NCBI GenBank assembly: GCA_015501585.1
Contig: JADNRY010000066.1
Coordinates: 62,001 to 126,000 of the forward strand
Source: Rhodocollybia butyracea
Taxonomy: Eukaryota; Basidiomycota; Agaricomycetes; Agaricales; Omphalotaceae
DNA: 64,000 bases
Reading direction: 5' to 3'
The position numbers and the translations under genes were made by a program. This document shows positions 1-12,000 of this stretch, piece after piece (positions within the stretch are counted from its first letter, which is position 1; every line of letters begins with the position of its first letter). The notes below the pieces were generated by a model. That model was given only the letters and a program-made list of their open reading frames with translations, was not told the origin of the DNA and searched no databases.

Positions 1-2
1 GT

Positions 3-71
3 CAGGGAGAAACTTTCTTGGACGTCAAGGAAATTAAAAGCTATTCTGGACAGCCTGAGGAAATTGCTTAG
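3..71 (+). CDS. Possible 3' end of a gene cut by the window edge
   Basis: The third frame from the window edge is open and protein-like (QGETFLDVKEIKSYSGQPEE) and ends in TAG at 69-71. Another frame is also open here, so the assignment is weak. I do not recognise a family. Confidence 0.2.
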   Translation, partial: QGETFLDVKEIKSYSGQPEEIA

Positions 72-375
72 GGGATTCTTGGGTCTTCAGAAACTCGGTA
101 TCTATGTATGTTCCCATTTGCTGGCGCTGATATCCGATAACTGACCTGGTTTGATTTCAAAAGAAAGCGATGTGACGTTCATTCCGCCTGGCTTGCTTAT
201 CCTTGCCTCGTGCCCCCAAATCGAGGCTTCGCCCTATTAGGTTGCATTTCTTTCCTTTTGGATGTTTCTTCTTAACCGACAGTTTGCACGTGTCCTGATC
301 CCGTTCGTCATATATTCCGTTTTCCTTCCAGGTTGGCTTGCCTTCGGTCCCCCGGCATAACTACTTTCTGTCTTA
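72..375. other. Spacer upstream of the first RING gene
   Basis: No gene is supported. This is presumably the 3' flank of an upstream gene plus the promoter of the RING gene starting at 376. No TATA box or named site stands out. Confidence 0.4.
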
Positions 376-2676
376 ATGTTCAGTCTTGGTTCAGGTTCAA
401 TATGCGACGTCTGTTTGGATAGATTTGACGAGAATCTCAAGGCTCCATGCAGTATCTCATGGTAAATGCTTGTGTGTACTCATAGTGTTTCAGTTGTCTG
501 ATGTACCTCTAGCGGACACGTATTCTGCGCAGATTGCCTTCATCATATCACGCGTCAAACTTGCCCTCTATGTCGCATATCCTTCGACCCTCGATCTATC
601 GTCAAATTGCATCTCGATTTTCCTAGCAACCCGCCTGCTGAAAGCGAAGCGGACTCAACCTCTGCTGAACAAGAAGCCCGTTCTCTTCATGAAAGGATTG
701 CTGCAGTCGCTAACGCTGGTACCACTGAAGCAAATTTACGTGCGTTGATCTCAGAATGCAAAACTTTTCTTTCAAACCATCCCCGGAATCTGGTTAGTAC
801 TGGTACTATTCTGCTACGCGTTTGTAACTCGGATACCCTTAGTTTCAGGACCTGCGCGTTAGCCTTCGTATGATCGCATATCTTTGCGAAGTGAAGAGTA
901 CTCTGAGGTCACAAAATCAAACGGTGGACTCCTACCGAGAGCAGCTTGAAGGGAGCAGGACAGAGTACGAAGAACTCCAGAGGAGGTTGTCAGAAGTGGA
1001 TGGTGCTAGGAAAGAGGCGGTTAGCGCAAGAAAGAAGGCCGAGGTAGAGAAGCGTGATGTGCAATCCCATGCCGTACAACGAGAACTGGAACTCACGCAA
1101 AAGGTATCGGAGATGCAGAATAAATATATTGATCTATTAGAGTGAGTTTTTTTGACCAATTTCTCATTATGTGTTTCTGACACGTTTGCTCATTTCTAGG
1201 CAAGTAAGTCCCCCGTTCTTTCATAGATATGGCTTGCTAAACTGTCCTTAGCTGAACGAACAGAAGGCACTGAACGACAGCCTTCGGGAAGAACTTCACC
1301 CTTTAACTGGTTCATTTTATAATGAGCACACTGACTATCAACACCAAGCTCGACGTGTTCTTGATTCATCGAGGCCAGTTAGTGAAGGGCGTATCGATCG
1401 ATCGGAGCTGAAAGGGCTCAACGCCCCAGAGCAAGAATTCCTGATATCACCTCTTCCAGAGTTCACTAGCAACGCACTTGCGGCGGATGCCTTTTTGGGA
1501 CTACCAAACGAAGATCCAGTGGACAGTTCCGGCGGCTGCGGAGCCGTTGACTGTCCTCATTCATGCGAATGTGCATCTTCACCCCAGTTCACCCCTGAAG
1601 AAATGCCATCAAATCCTCCAACAGCACCAGTCACACCCAGCTTGTTAACCTTGACCGCACCAAAGAACGATGGGCGCACCTCGCGTTCGCATTCGTTCTC
1701 CGGTCATTCTGTTGTTTCCACTCGTCCTGCTTCACCTGTTGTACGTCCTATCCAGGACCACATCCAGACCCATAATCCCCAGGAACGGAATAGCCTGTTG
1801 CGCAATCACCTTCACGATCTGCTAACTGACACTCCTCCGTATATGTCTTCGTCTCTGCCTAACACGGCAGACCTGCCCTTTTATGACAAAGTCACAAGTT
1901 CCGGTCATCGTTCACCTCGTCGCTCAATAAGGACTCTTGAAAGCCCTATAATTTCCTTGTCTCCTGCGCCCATTCCGATTCCATCTGTTCAACCAACTAC
2001 TTCAATCACAACAGCCAGTTCGATACCCTCTCATAGCAATCTATCACAGAGGCCAGCTCTGTCACGCGCCAGTAGTCATGCAGTCGCCATGGAAAATGCA
2101 CAACGGGAGAAGAAAAAAGATAGCGGTGAACGTCGGAGGCCGGATAAGCATGACAGGATTCGTGAGCATTCAGAGCGTGAGCTTACGCTCGACACATCGT
2201 CGTCATTTTCTGTGTCACCAAATCTCAAAGTCTCCAGCTCCCCAATGCACCAAGTTCCATTCCCAGACTCCGAAAGAGTACGTCCACCAGTCCCCGTTTA
2301 CACCAAACCGGATTCCGCTCGTCCCCTTGCCACTCCAATCGCGGGTCGCGATAGCGAATATCTCTCATCGAGTTCTACTGGCCGTTATGGTGCTTCGGAA
2401 CCTGAACCATTCACGCGTCCAGTAGGTGTCTCATCACAATCAAGCAAACAAGAATTCTCTCGCTCGTCTAAATCCCATAATCAACCTCATGAGGGCGATA
2501 TGGCCACAACCAGCTCGGGTGTTGGTCGGCCTTCGTTGACCTCTTCGACGCCCTCGTCTTTCAAAGCTACTCGTCCGCCGCGGGACCGTGACACCTATCA
2601 GTATTCAAGTGGCAAGGGTAAAGTCCTCGCCGCTACGATGACCACTGCAAACACCAGTGTAGCAGGATTTGCCTGA
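376..2676 (+). CDS. RING finger (C3HC4) coiled-coil protein, paralog A
   Basis: Five exons (376-461, 513-792, 849-1141, 1200-1203, 1252-2676) give 695 residues. An N-terminal RING has ligands C10, C13, C29, H31, C34, C37, C46 and C49 (CDVC, CGHVFC, CPLC), as in E3 ubiquitin ligases. A charged coiled coil follows (about residues 125-230), then a long Ser/Pro-rich disordered tail. The fourth exon is only 4 nt (GCAA): without it the join GA|CTGAAC reads into a stop; with it the frame gives ...IDLLE-Q-LNEQ. The start is the in-frame ATG nine codons before C10. Two related genes lie at 4702-7444 and 15906-17358. E3 activity is inferred from the RING; the substrate is unknown. Confidence 0.85.
1200..1203 (+). 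other. 4-nt microexon (GCAA) of RING paralog A
   Basis: It is flanked by an intron at 1142-1199 (GTGAGT...TTCTAG) and one at 1204-1251 (GTAAGT...CCTTAG). It completes a Glu codon and adds one Gln. It is required for frame, because skipping it creates an immediate TGA. Confidence 0.8.
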
Positions 2677-3213
2677 CTTTTTCCCCAGCCATTATTCAAA
2701 GATTATATCATTTGCATCTCAATAGACAACAGAATCAAGCTTATGTGTTTATTCGTTCTCGAAGGGCGATCTTTAGCATCTATTTCCAAGTTCTTCTGTA
2801 ACAGTAGTATGTATCATTTGTATATTTTGTACATGTATCATCGCGCTCATTGTGGATTAATCAGACTGTTTTCTGCTATATGCACATGGAGCCGTGCCTA
2901 TGAAGAAAGGATCTTGGCGAATTTCCAAGTTGGGTGGCGCTAAAAATCTGAGATCCAAGGAATCTGGCACCAAATAGGTGGAAAGCCAAGAACGTTCACA
3001 AGTACGATAAGATTAACCACTTTCGCCACAGCTGCGAGTGAAGACGGGATAAACCTAGCCCGGATCTTTAATGAGAAGCATAGATAATGAAGTTGTCGGC
3101 AAAATTAGAAGTCACTGCATCAACTGCATCTCCGACAGTAACTGGGAATAAAATACAGAAATAGATCCAATGAGAAGAAACGAAAGAGCACTGTCCATCG
3201 AAACTGAGAAAAT
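2677..3213. other. Convergent 3' intergenic region
   Basis: This holds the 3' ends of the RING gene (+) and the R-SNARE gene (-). I see no coding potential with family resemblance. Confidence 0.5.
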
Positions 3214-4203
3214 CTATGTCTTCGAGCCACATCTCAGAGCAGCACCACAGAACTGCGCGATTAATATCCATAGCAGTACCTGAAGACAACGGGGTAAGTT
3301 CACGGCCGAGCTGAGCAATAGAGTTCTCCACTCGCCAGTGCCACCAAGATACTCAAACCAAGGATCTTCTTGTTTCTCCACCACATCTGGCGCCTGACAC
3401 TTCGAGCCCCTCGACGAAACGCAGTAGCCTGACCAGCCATGACGTCTGTCTTGTCCACTAAAAGTTCAATTCTCTCACCCCGACTAAGAATCTGTTCCAC
3501 ATTTTGGACCATGATATCCTTAACTTGATTGAGTTCAGTTTGAGCACGAGCAATCTCATCGACTGGAGGAGCAGTGTTGTAGGTGTTCATCAGATTAGCG
3601 ATCATGGGTCCAAAGGTTCCTTGTAAACCATACGCCGGAAGTTCGGGATCGGAGAGGGAGGATGAAGAAGGCGCTTCAAGGAACTATATATTTTTCGACA
3701 GATGAGCTTCTTGAATCTAGACTTCAGACGATATTCACACCTTTCTTTGCAGTTCCGCCAGAAATGCAAACGGCATTTTCCTAAACATTGAAATTAGGGT
3801 CTATCCCTCTATCAGCACAGAGCCTACATGCCTTCCAGCAGAATCGTCTGCCATTACTAAGTATACGAATCTGTTTTCGGAGACATAGTGGAACAGGAAA
3901 TTGTCCCATACATACGACAGTCGGCTATGTTTGTTTAAAGCTAAAGACCACTATAAAGCTCTAGTTGAGCTCACCTGTTATTGGGTGGGATTTTCGAAAG
4001 GATAGTTTGGGTCGCTGTTCAGGATTCATATAATCTATTTTCCAAAACAGTGTGTTTTCAGGACAAACCTTGAGAGAAATCCCGACTGCCTGCTTTGTGC
4101 TCAGCAAGGATAGTCGATCTTTGAGCAACGAGAGCGTGTATCTAAGATATATCCTGAGTAATCATTGTTGAAGAACGAACTTCATATCACTTGCCAGCGA
4201 CAT
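3214..4203 (-). CDS. VAMP7/Nyv1-like longin R-SNARE
   Basis: Seven exons (4195-4203, 4069-4141, 3975-4014, 3832-3924, 3741-3780, 3345-3683, 3214-3279) encode 219 residues, the usual VAMP7 length. Residues about 1-115 form a longin domain (FLFHYVSENRFVYLVMADD, then MPFAFLAELQRKF). A v-SNARE helix follows with the zero-layer Arg in LSRGERIELL and the conserved WWRNKK before a C-terminal membrane anchor (LGLSILVLLWILIAQFC). The family drives fusion at the vacuole or late endosome. Oddities: the first exon codes only Met-Ser-Leu, and introns 4142-4194 and 3781-3831 start with GC (GCAAGT, GCATGT); frame allows no GT alternative. The upstream gene on the same strand is another RING protein. Confidence 0.9.
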
Positions 4204-4270
4204 ACTATGATACTGGGGAGCTGGAGAAAGCAACGAAGTTACAACGCGCGCACTGCCAGTGACGTATGCG

Positions 4271-4276
4271 CACGTG
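4271..4276. promoter_or_regulatory. CACGTG E-box upstream of the R-SNARE gene
   Basis: The palindrome CACGTG followed by AC lies about 70 bp upstream of the R-SNARE start. bHLH factors bind this core in fungi; use here is inference from position. Confidence 0.25.
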
Positions 4277-4470
4277 ACTCAAGCCAATTTCCCGCCCGCA
4301 TTTTCTCCCCACATTTCGTAGGCCGGTAGGCCTGAATCTGAATCTTCGGTTTTTGAGAGCTAATTTGTCTTTGAATGGTAATCCTAGGAATATCCGTTGG
4401 TAACGCTCAGCGCTCAGTGTTGGCCAATGTTACGTCTCAAAGCCATCGATAACAGTGACTTATTTCCACC

Positions 4471-4632
4471 ATGATGTCCACGATGAGAAATCCTCAAGTC
4501 CATAAATCGAAGCCAGAGGATCCTATCGAAATACAAAATACATACACAGTGGTTGAAGACGATGCGAAAGATGAGGATCCGTTAACCCGAACGAAACTAG
4601 TACATAGGCTAAAATCAAGGCGAGGGAAATAA
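4471..4632 (+). CDS. Short ORF, 53 codons, doubtful
   Basis: ATG ATG in a good A-rich context (TTCCACC before ATG) opens 53 charged codons (acidic middle EDDAKDEDP, basic end RLKSRRGK) and ends in TAA. It sits antisense to the 3' flank of RING paralog B. No family is recognised. It may be a chance ORF. Confidence 0.15.
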   Translation: MMSTMRNPQVHKSKPEDPIEIQNTYTVVEDDAKDEDPLTRTKLVHRLKSRRGK

Positions 4633-4701
4633 GGAAAAAAGAGTGTCTACTGTGAAAGAAAAGAGTAAGCCTGGACGATATAAATCCTTTGAAGTGTCTG
4701 T

Positions 4702-7444
4702 CTATCTATACAGGTTTCCATCAACTTCATTCGACTCGTAACTGAATGACCGTAAAAATAATGTATGAGCAGCTCGTGGAGTAGGCGCAGCGAAAGCCGG
4801 GATAGGTTCATAACCATAGTCTTCCTCGTCGCTGCCCATATCCAATCCCAGTGCATTAGAGTTGTTATCACGTACAACGGGGGTCGCATGGTTGCGATTC
4901 GAAGCACGACTTTGGTTTGCGTTTGGCACAGCAGGGGCAGAGTTGACTTCCGGTAGAATTGGTCGATGAGGGGCACTACCTCGTGAAGAACTATAACCGA
5001 AATTGGGTAAGGTGGGCAGGGGGTTATAGGAGTTGTTGGGATATAGAGAGGGATCATTGTTAGCAGGACCACTGGGATAAGGCATTGAAGGCATGTGCAT
5101 CGGCTGTGGTCGATTATCGTGAGCATGACGGCTATGATGAGAATCGCTATTGCCGGCGGTATTACTGACGTGTGAAGTGAACCGGGAATTAGCTGGTCTA
5201 GCGGAGCTTGGAGTACCAGCAGATTGGTTAACTAGATGATCATTATAACGAGTTGGACGAGAAGATGCAGTGGGGGTTTCAGAACTATAGATTGCACCAG
5301 AAGTAGGTGGTCTACTTGCTAACGGAGCTGATGATACATTATTGACAGCAGACGCAAAAGACTCATTCGTCCTCGGAGCGAGATCTTCGGCAGGGGTCCG
5401 GTGAGCAGGAACAGCAGGTAAGAATGCGCTGGGGTCACCAACAGCGATTTCAGAGGAAGTGCTGGCACGATAAGGTTGCTGACCGTGTAGGGGAAATGAG
5501 CGTAGGTTGGCTAGCACATCACTGGCGTTAGATTGCCTCCGCGAAGAGCTAGAAGTTACAGTGCCCCAGCTAGGGGCCTCACTCGAAACAGTGGACACTC
5601 GATTCTCTACAGCTGGCTGTTGTCGATCGGGATCTTCCATTAAGCCGCGAAGACGATCCGCCAGGCCCTCTGGAGGAATATTTTGTGTTGTACTTCGCCG
5701 CGATGCTGAGGGGCGAGACTGTGTCCCGTTTGAAGGAGGCAGTGCAGAAGTGGAAGGACCTGTGGATTCAGGAGCAGTGAATCTTACTCCTCTAGGAGCT
5801 GCCGGAGCAGGCACTGGAGCAGGCATTGGAGCAGGCACTGGAGCAGGCGTTGGAGCAGGGTTATGGACGTTAGTAGCCCTCGATTGGCCATACTCGAAAC
5901 CATTGCTTAATCCTTCCATGTAACCACTGACGAAGGCTGTGTTAGGATTATTGCGCCTTTCCTCAAACGATTCATCTATTAGCCCCAAGCCAGTGACGCC
6001 AGCGATAGCTTCCCTCTCTTGGCCTTCTCCGCGTTCATCCCGATCCCGACGGTGCGGTCTAGACTTCGATTTGTGCCGATGCTTTTTGCGATGGTAACTG
6101 TCAACTGGGGCACTCGAAGGTCCGGGGGCAGATGCATATCCATTGACGTACGTCATTTGTGAACCAGGCGCGTAAATCCTGTCCTCGTCGGTTGCACCAG
6201 GCACAATTCTGTTCCTTCGAGATGGAGAGGAACGCGCTGAATACTGGTGAGCCTGTGAAACTGCAGCATCGAGCACAACGGGAAGGGTTTCCGGCCGAGA
6301 AGAACGACGGGGACGTGATTGAACTGTACCAGTAGGAGGTTCTACATAATGTTGCGAATAACCCAATATTTCTGATCCCTGCGGGGCGGATGAGGCTTGA
6401 GCAGTACTGGCAAAGGCAGTTGCAACAGGCCAGTTATGATAATGTCCGTTCGCTTGCGAGCGGGATGGTCCAGCGGTCGAAGGACCAGCGTCGGACGTAT
6501 ATCCATCCCGACCACGCATAGATGCTTCTATCGCCGCAGAAACCTTCTCGGCCTCAGTAGACGAGCTACGAACATCGCCTGCAAGTGTAGCATATCTCTC
6601 CATAGGTATGATAACGGGAGGTGCAGGTAACGGATTATGCCGCAGGGCATCATTTTCAGGAGTGTAGCTTTGCGCCCTGGCCTTGCCTTTTCCTTTCTCT
6701 CTGCGGGGATTATTGAATTCTAAACGAGCGAGCTGATTGCGCAGACTTTGGACTTCCGACTGAGATTGTGAGAGCGTACTAGAACATGTATGCGTCAATG
6801 GGGTCCAACGTTCAGTAGTTCAGGACATACTTTTCAAGCTCTTCAATGGTCGAAGTGAAGCTTGCTTCCATCGCTAGTCCCACATCACGATCGAATAGAT
6901 TGCTGCGCTGGAGGTGCCCAAGTGACGCCTCTAGACGTCTAATTCTGAATTTATCATCATTTTTGCGGGTTCTGAGTTTCTGGAAATCTGCGCGAATCTT
7001 TTGAAGTTGTACGAGATGAGGGTTCTCTGACTGGTTACCAAAATCAGAATGGACGTGACGAATAAAATCGACATGTAAGCTAACCGCTGCACGTTCAATG
7101 CTCTCTAACACACTGACTGCCTCTACCTCATCGTCCCAGGCCAGAATAAGCTTCTGAATCATTGTGCCCTCGTCATCTGTTGGAGGGGGGTCCATGTGTA
7201 ATTTCTTGATACCTTCTCGCGCGTATCTTTTCCGACAGAGGGGGCAATGTTCCGATTGTATACTCTCGAGACATTGCTTGCAAAAGATATGGCCACATGC
7301 TGTTTGAAAAGTTAACAGACCAGTAACTTGCAGCCAAGAGTGAAACTCACGTATTGCATACGGCGCTTTGACGTTGGTATCTGCTTGCCATTCGTACGGA
7401 TCGAGGCATACATCGCAGCGGCTGTCGGCGTGCACGATGAGCAT
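4702..7444 (-). CDS. RING finger coiled-coil protein, paralog B, with long disordered tail
   Basis: Three exons (7351-7444, 6831-7299, 4702-6778) give 879 residues. The RING reads CDVC at 10-13, then IPCGHIFC..C and CPLC, a C3HC4 set. Helical coiled coil runs to about residue 210 (LQKIRADFQKLR, then SEVQSLRNQLARLE), after which some 650 residues are Ser/Pro/Asn-rich and low complexity, including a short PAP-repeat (see 5804-5859). The intron inside the RING falls within six nucleotides of that in paralogs A and C. The second intron joins in phase 2 in the coiled coil, as in the paralogs, but no separate microexon is present. Ubiquitin ligase activity is inferred from the RING only. Confidence 0.85.
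5804..5859. repeat. 12-bp tandem repeat coding PAPVPAP
   Basis: About four and a half imperfect copies of GGAGCAGGCACT lie inside the last exon of RING paralog B. On the minus strand they encode alternating Pro-Ala with Thr, Val or Met. Confidence 0.8.
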
Positions 7445-7660
7445 AACACCAAAAGCATTACGAAGAGAACCGAGGCAAGAAAGCTTTATTGAACTCTAAG
7501 GCTAGGACGCCACAGGTTTTCATGAACACGTTTTTTGATGGAATTTTATTGAGAACGAATGACAGCACGACATAAAAGGAAGTCTTTGTTTGTATCTATT
7601 ATGTGTTTCTCTCGACTGAATCTATTGGTATTGCCTCTCTTTATTACTTGACTCAAGTTC

Positions 7661-8680
<1,020 letters not shown>

Positions 8681-9085
8681 GGTGAATTGAGGAGTAGTCC
8701 GAGTTGACGAGTCAATTTCATCCGAAATTAATTCCGAATCGATAAGTGCAAAAGTCGCACGTGATCTCCGGCCTCGACCGACAGCGCTTAATTAGTACGT
8801 ACGTACATTGCGATCCTACAAAGTACGCGTACGGCTGGGGTACGTTGCAGATTCGTGGCAGTATCCGTTGGATGATTATTGATCTTCAGCGCTTCACCTC
8901 TTGACTCAATTTAGCCATAGATTATCCGGGTTACTATGTACGGCTTGCAAGCCGCTTGCTGTTATTTCTGACGGCTAACTAGCCGTCCAGTAGTCATTTC
9001 TAGTGACATACTCCTATTTAAACATACGTTCGCGCGTGTATGCGCTTTGATTCGTTTCCCCTCTATTTTCCTGCAAGAGGAAGCC
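8681..9085. promoter_or_regulatory. Divergent promoter region between TPI1 and the ABC transporter
   Basis: The 405-bp spacer separates two divergent starts. It contains CACGTG at 8758-8763, about 80 bp from the TPI1 ATG, and a self-complementary ACGTACGTAC stretch near 8800. Such E-boxes are known near glycolytic genes in other fungi; regulation here is inference. Confidence 0.35.
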
Positions 9086-12000
9086 ATGAAGTTCTATAAT
9101 CCATTCCACCCTCCACCTGCTCCACCTGCTTTCGGTAAAGATAAGTTCTTACCCGAACCAGAAGCTTCGTGAGTGCTTCTTTGGGTGAATTATTAACAAT
9201 AATACCCCGTCTAATGAATTTTCGAACAGATTTCTTTCTCAGGTTGTCTTCCAGTGGTTGGCCCCATTTCTGAGCGTGGGGTTCTCTCGGCCTTTAGAGA
9301 AAGAAGGCGAGTGTTTATATAAGTAGGCGATACTAGACAGATTGCTTACTATGACGTCTTTCAGATCTTTGGCAGCTACCTCCTGCGCGTCAAACCGCAA
9401 ACGTTACTGACAAAGTCGAAGCGAACTTTTATCAACGATGTCCCCCTGATCATAGACCCCGTCATCTGCGCGCGAAGCTCCGTCAACCTTGGGAGCCGGA
9501 GCTCGATACTGAGGTTAATGAGAAAGTGGACGCAGTTGAGAGCTCAAACGGAAAGGAAACCAGAAAATTCTTCGGTAGAAAATCAAAGGATATCAAAGCT
9601 CAGTATGATTCATCTCTAAACCAGGCCATCTACCACACCTTTCGAGTAGAATGGTGGATCTCCGGAATTTTCAAGCTCGTATCAGGTTAGCCCTCCTGCT
9701 CACCGAATTTCTGAGCGAAATTCATGTAGTACGATCATGTAGACACTCTCAAGACCCTAACTCCCCTCGTCAATAAAGTCATCCTCACTTGGTTGACAGA
9801 CTCCTTTATCTACTACAGAGCTACCCCGGCAGAAAGGACCCAAATCGGGATTACACAACCTCGTGGCGTTGGATATGGGATCGGGCTTGCCTTTGCCTTG
9901 TTCGTAATGCAAGGTAAATGATTTCTTTACAACAAATTTCAGAGAATTCACATTGCTATCGTTACAGAAAGTGCCAGTCTGGTAAGGGCATTTATTCTTT
10001 GACATTCTATGTTCATTCATGACTCGTGCAGATGACGAATCATTACATGCAAAGTAAGCAATATCTCCTGCATACAGCAGAAGTCCATTGACCTAAGTGA
10101 TGTTTCCCTCAAAGTAAGCATGACGAATGGATTGGCAATCAGAACAGGAGTAAGAACATCGCCCTTAACATTGAATTCCCTCTTTCTTTCTAAGTCTCAT
10201 GTATAGATCATTGGGAATATATTCCGCAAATCTCTTCGTCTCTCTGGCCGCGCGCGAAACCAACATAGCGTTGGACAGGTATGTATCCACCCATCTGGAT
10301 CATATTGCCGTGGAGCTCATGCTAATTTAGATAACGACAATGATTTCCACCGATGCTACGAGGCTAGACTTATTTTCTGCCAACGTGCATAAGTGGGTAT
10401 CCTTACCCTCCTCTCCGTTTGATCCCCATTAACATGAGCGCTAGTCTTTGGGTATCTCCAATTCAGGTGAACAGCGTGGCATCGCTATTGCATATCTGAA
10501 GCTCATCTGTATACTAGATCGTCATCGGCATTGGGCTGCTTATTGCTCAGCTGGGATATTCTGCCCTTGTGGGACTGGGGGTAAGTTCTCCTTGACCACC
10601 AACTGCATCTGACGCTAAAGTCCTCTTTTAGGTCCTCCTTTTGGGTTTTCCTTTACAGATTATTCTGGTAAAAATAATGTTTAAGAACCGAAGGAAAGGC
10701 GTAAAAATAACGGACAACAGAGTTCGCCTTACCACTGAGGTGCAGTGACACTATCTTATATTTTCAGCGTCAATTAAAATTCTTCCCAGGTTCTGCAAGG
10801 CATCCGTCTCATTAAAGCGTACGCGTGGGAGGAGTTCTACGTTTCCCAAATTTATAAATTTCGGAAACAAGAGATAGCCAGGATTCGGAAGACTTCGTGA
10901 GCTACAAATAAAGGCCTTTTTGAAATTCGAACAACTGAGATTTTTTTACAGAATAGCTCGGGCAGCCCTAATTGCATTGGTAACCTTCATTCCCGTGCTT
11001 GCCTCGATTCTCTCGTTTGTGAGTCCTTAAGACACGTATACATCTATATGGCGCTCAAGACAAATAGGTAACCTATGCGCTGAGCGGTCACGACCTGAAT
11101 GTTGCCATCATTTTCAGTTCCTTGCAATTTTTCAATGTGCGTTTTATATTCCTGTAGAGCCCCAACCTCTGACTCAAAGAAATACTTTCCCGCAGATCAT
11201 CCGTGCACCTCTCATATTCTTCCCCGTTGTTCTTTCTGCATTGTCTGATTTCCTCGTCGCCATGGGTCGAATTAGCAAGTTCCTCACTGCAGAAGAACTC
11301 GAAGAACCATATACCATCGATTTCAACTCCAAATACGCTGTGGATGTCGACGGTGAGTTCACATGGGAAACTGCGGGTAAGATAGTGGAATCCAAGTTTG
11401 CCAGAGGTGGTCCGGTAAAAGGTCGAGATAAGAAAGGAGGAAAGACGACTCCCAAAAGCGAAAAAAGCAACAGCCTGCCCGTTACTATTCAAGACACCAA
11501 GAATGCTTTGCCCGGAACTGACACGAAGGACGATGAAAAACCGTTCGAACTGAAAAATCTGAAATTCAAAATCCCCAAAGGGTCCTTCGTTGCGATAGTG
11601 GGTACTGTAGGCTCTGGGAAGGCATGTTTTTCAATCCTCACTGCGGCGAAAATGTCTCAACAACTTCCATTGCTTTACAGAGCTCAATCCTCCACGCATT
11701 GATAGGCGAAATGCGGCGGACTCGAGGTGAAGTAGTCTTTGGTGGAACAGTGTCGTATTGTCCGCAGACCCCGTGGATCAGGAATGCGACTTTGAAGGAA
11801 AATATCCTCTTTGGTTTAGAAGACGAGGATAAAAAGTAAGCAACTAGCCGGCCTTGCGAGGAAAAAATGAAATGACAGCATTTCTCTCTTCAGATTTAAG
11901 GAGGTCATCCGTGCGTGCAGCTTGGAGCATGATTTAGAACTCTTGCCCCACGGTGAATACACAGAAATTGGTGAAAAGGTGAGGCTACATAGATAAACTC

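Larger units (their letters stand above)
4204..4701. other. Promoter region of the R-SNARE and 3' flank of RING paralog B
   Basis: About 500 bp between two minus-strand genes. It contains an E-box and one short plus-strand ORF (4471-4632), each listed separately. Nothing else is evident. Confidence 0.4.

Noticed and set aside
237..440. Minus-strand ORF opposite the first RING exon
   Set aside because: It overlaps the RING start antisense, has no motif and no splice context.
5507..5923. 138-codon plus-strand ORF with Gly-Ala repeats
   Set aside because: The Gly-Ala stretch is the antisense reading of the PAP-coding tandem repeat in RING paralog B.
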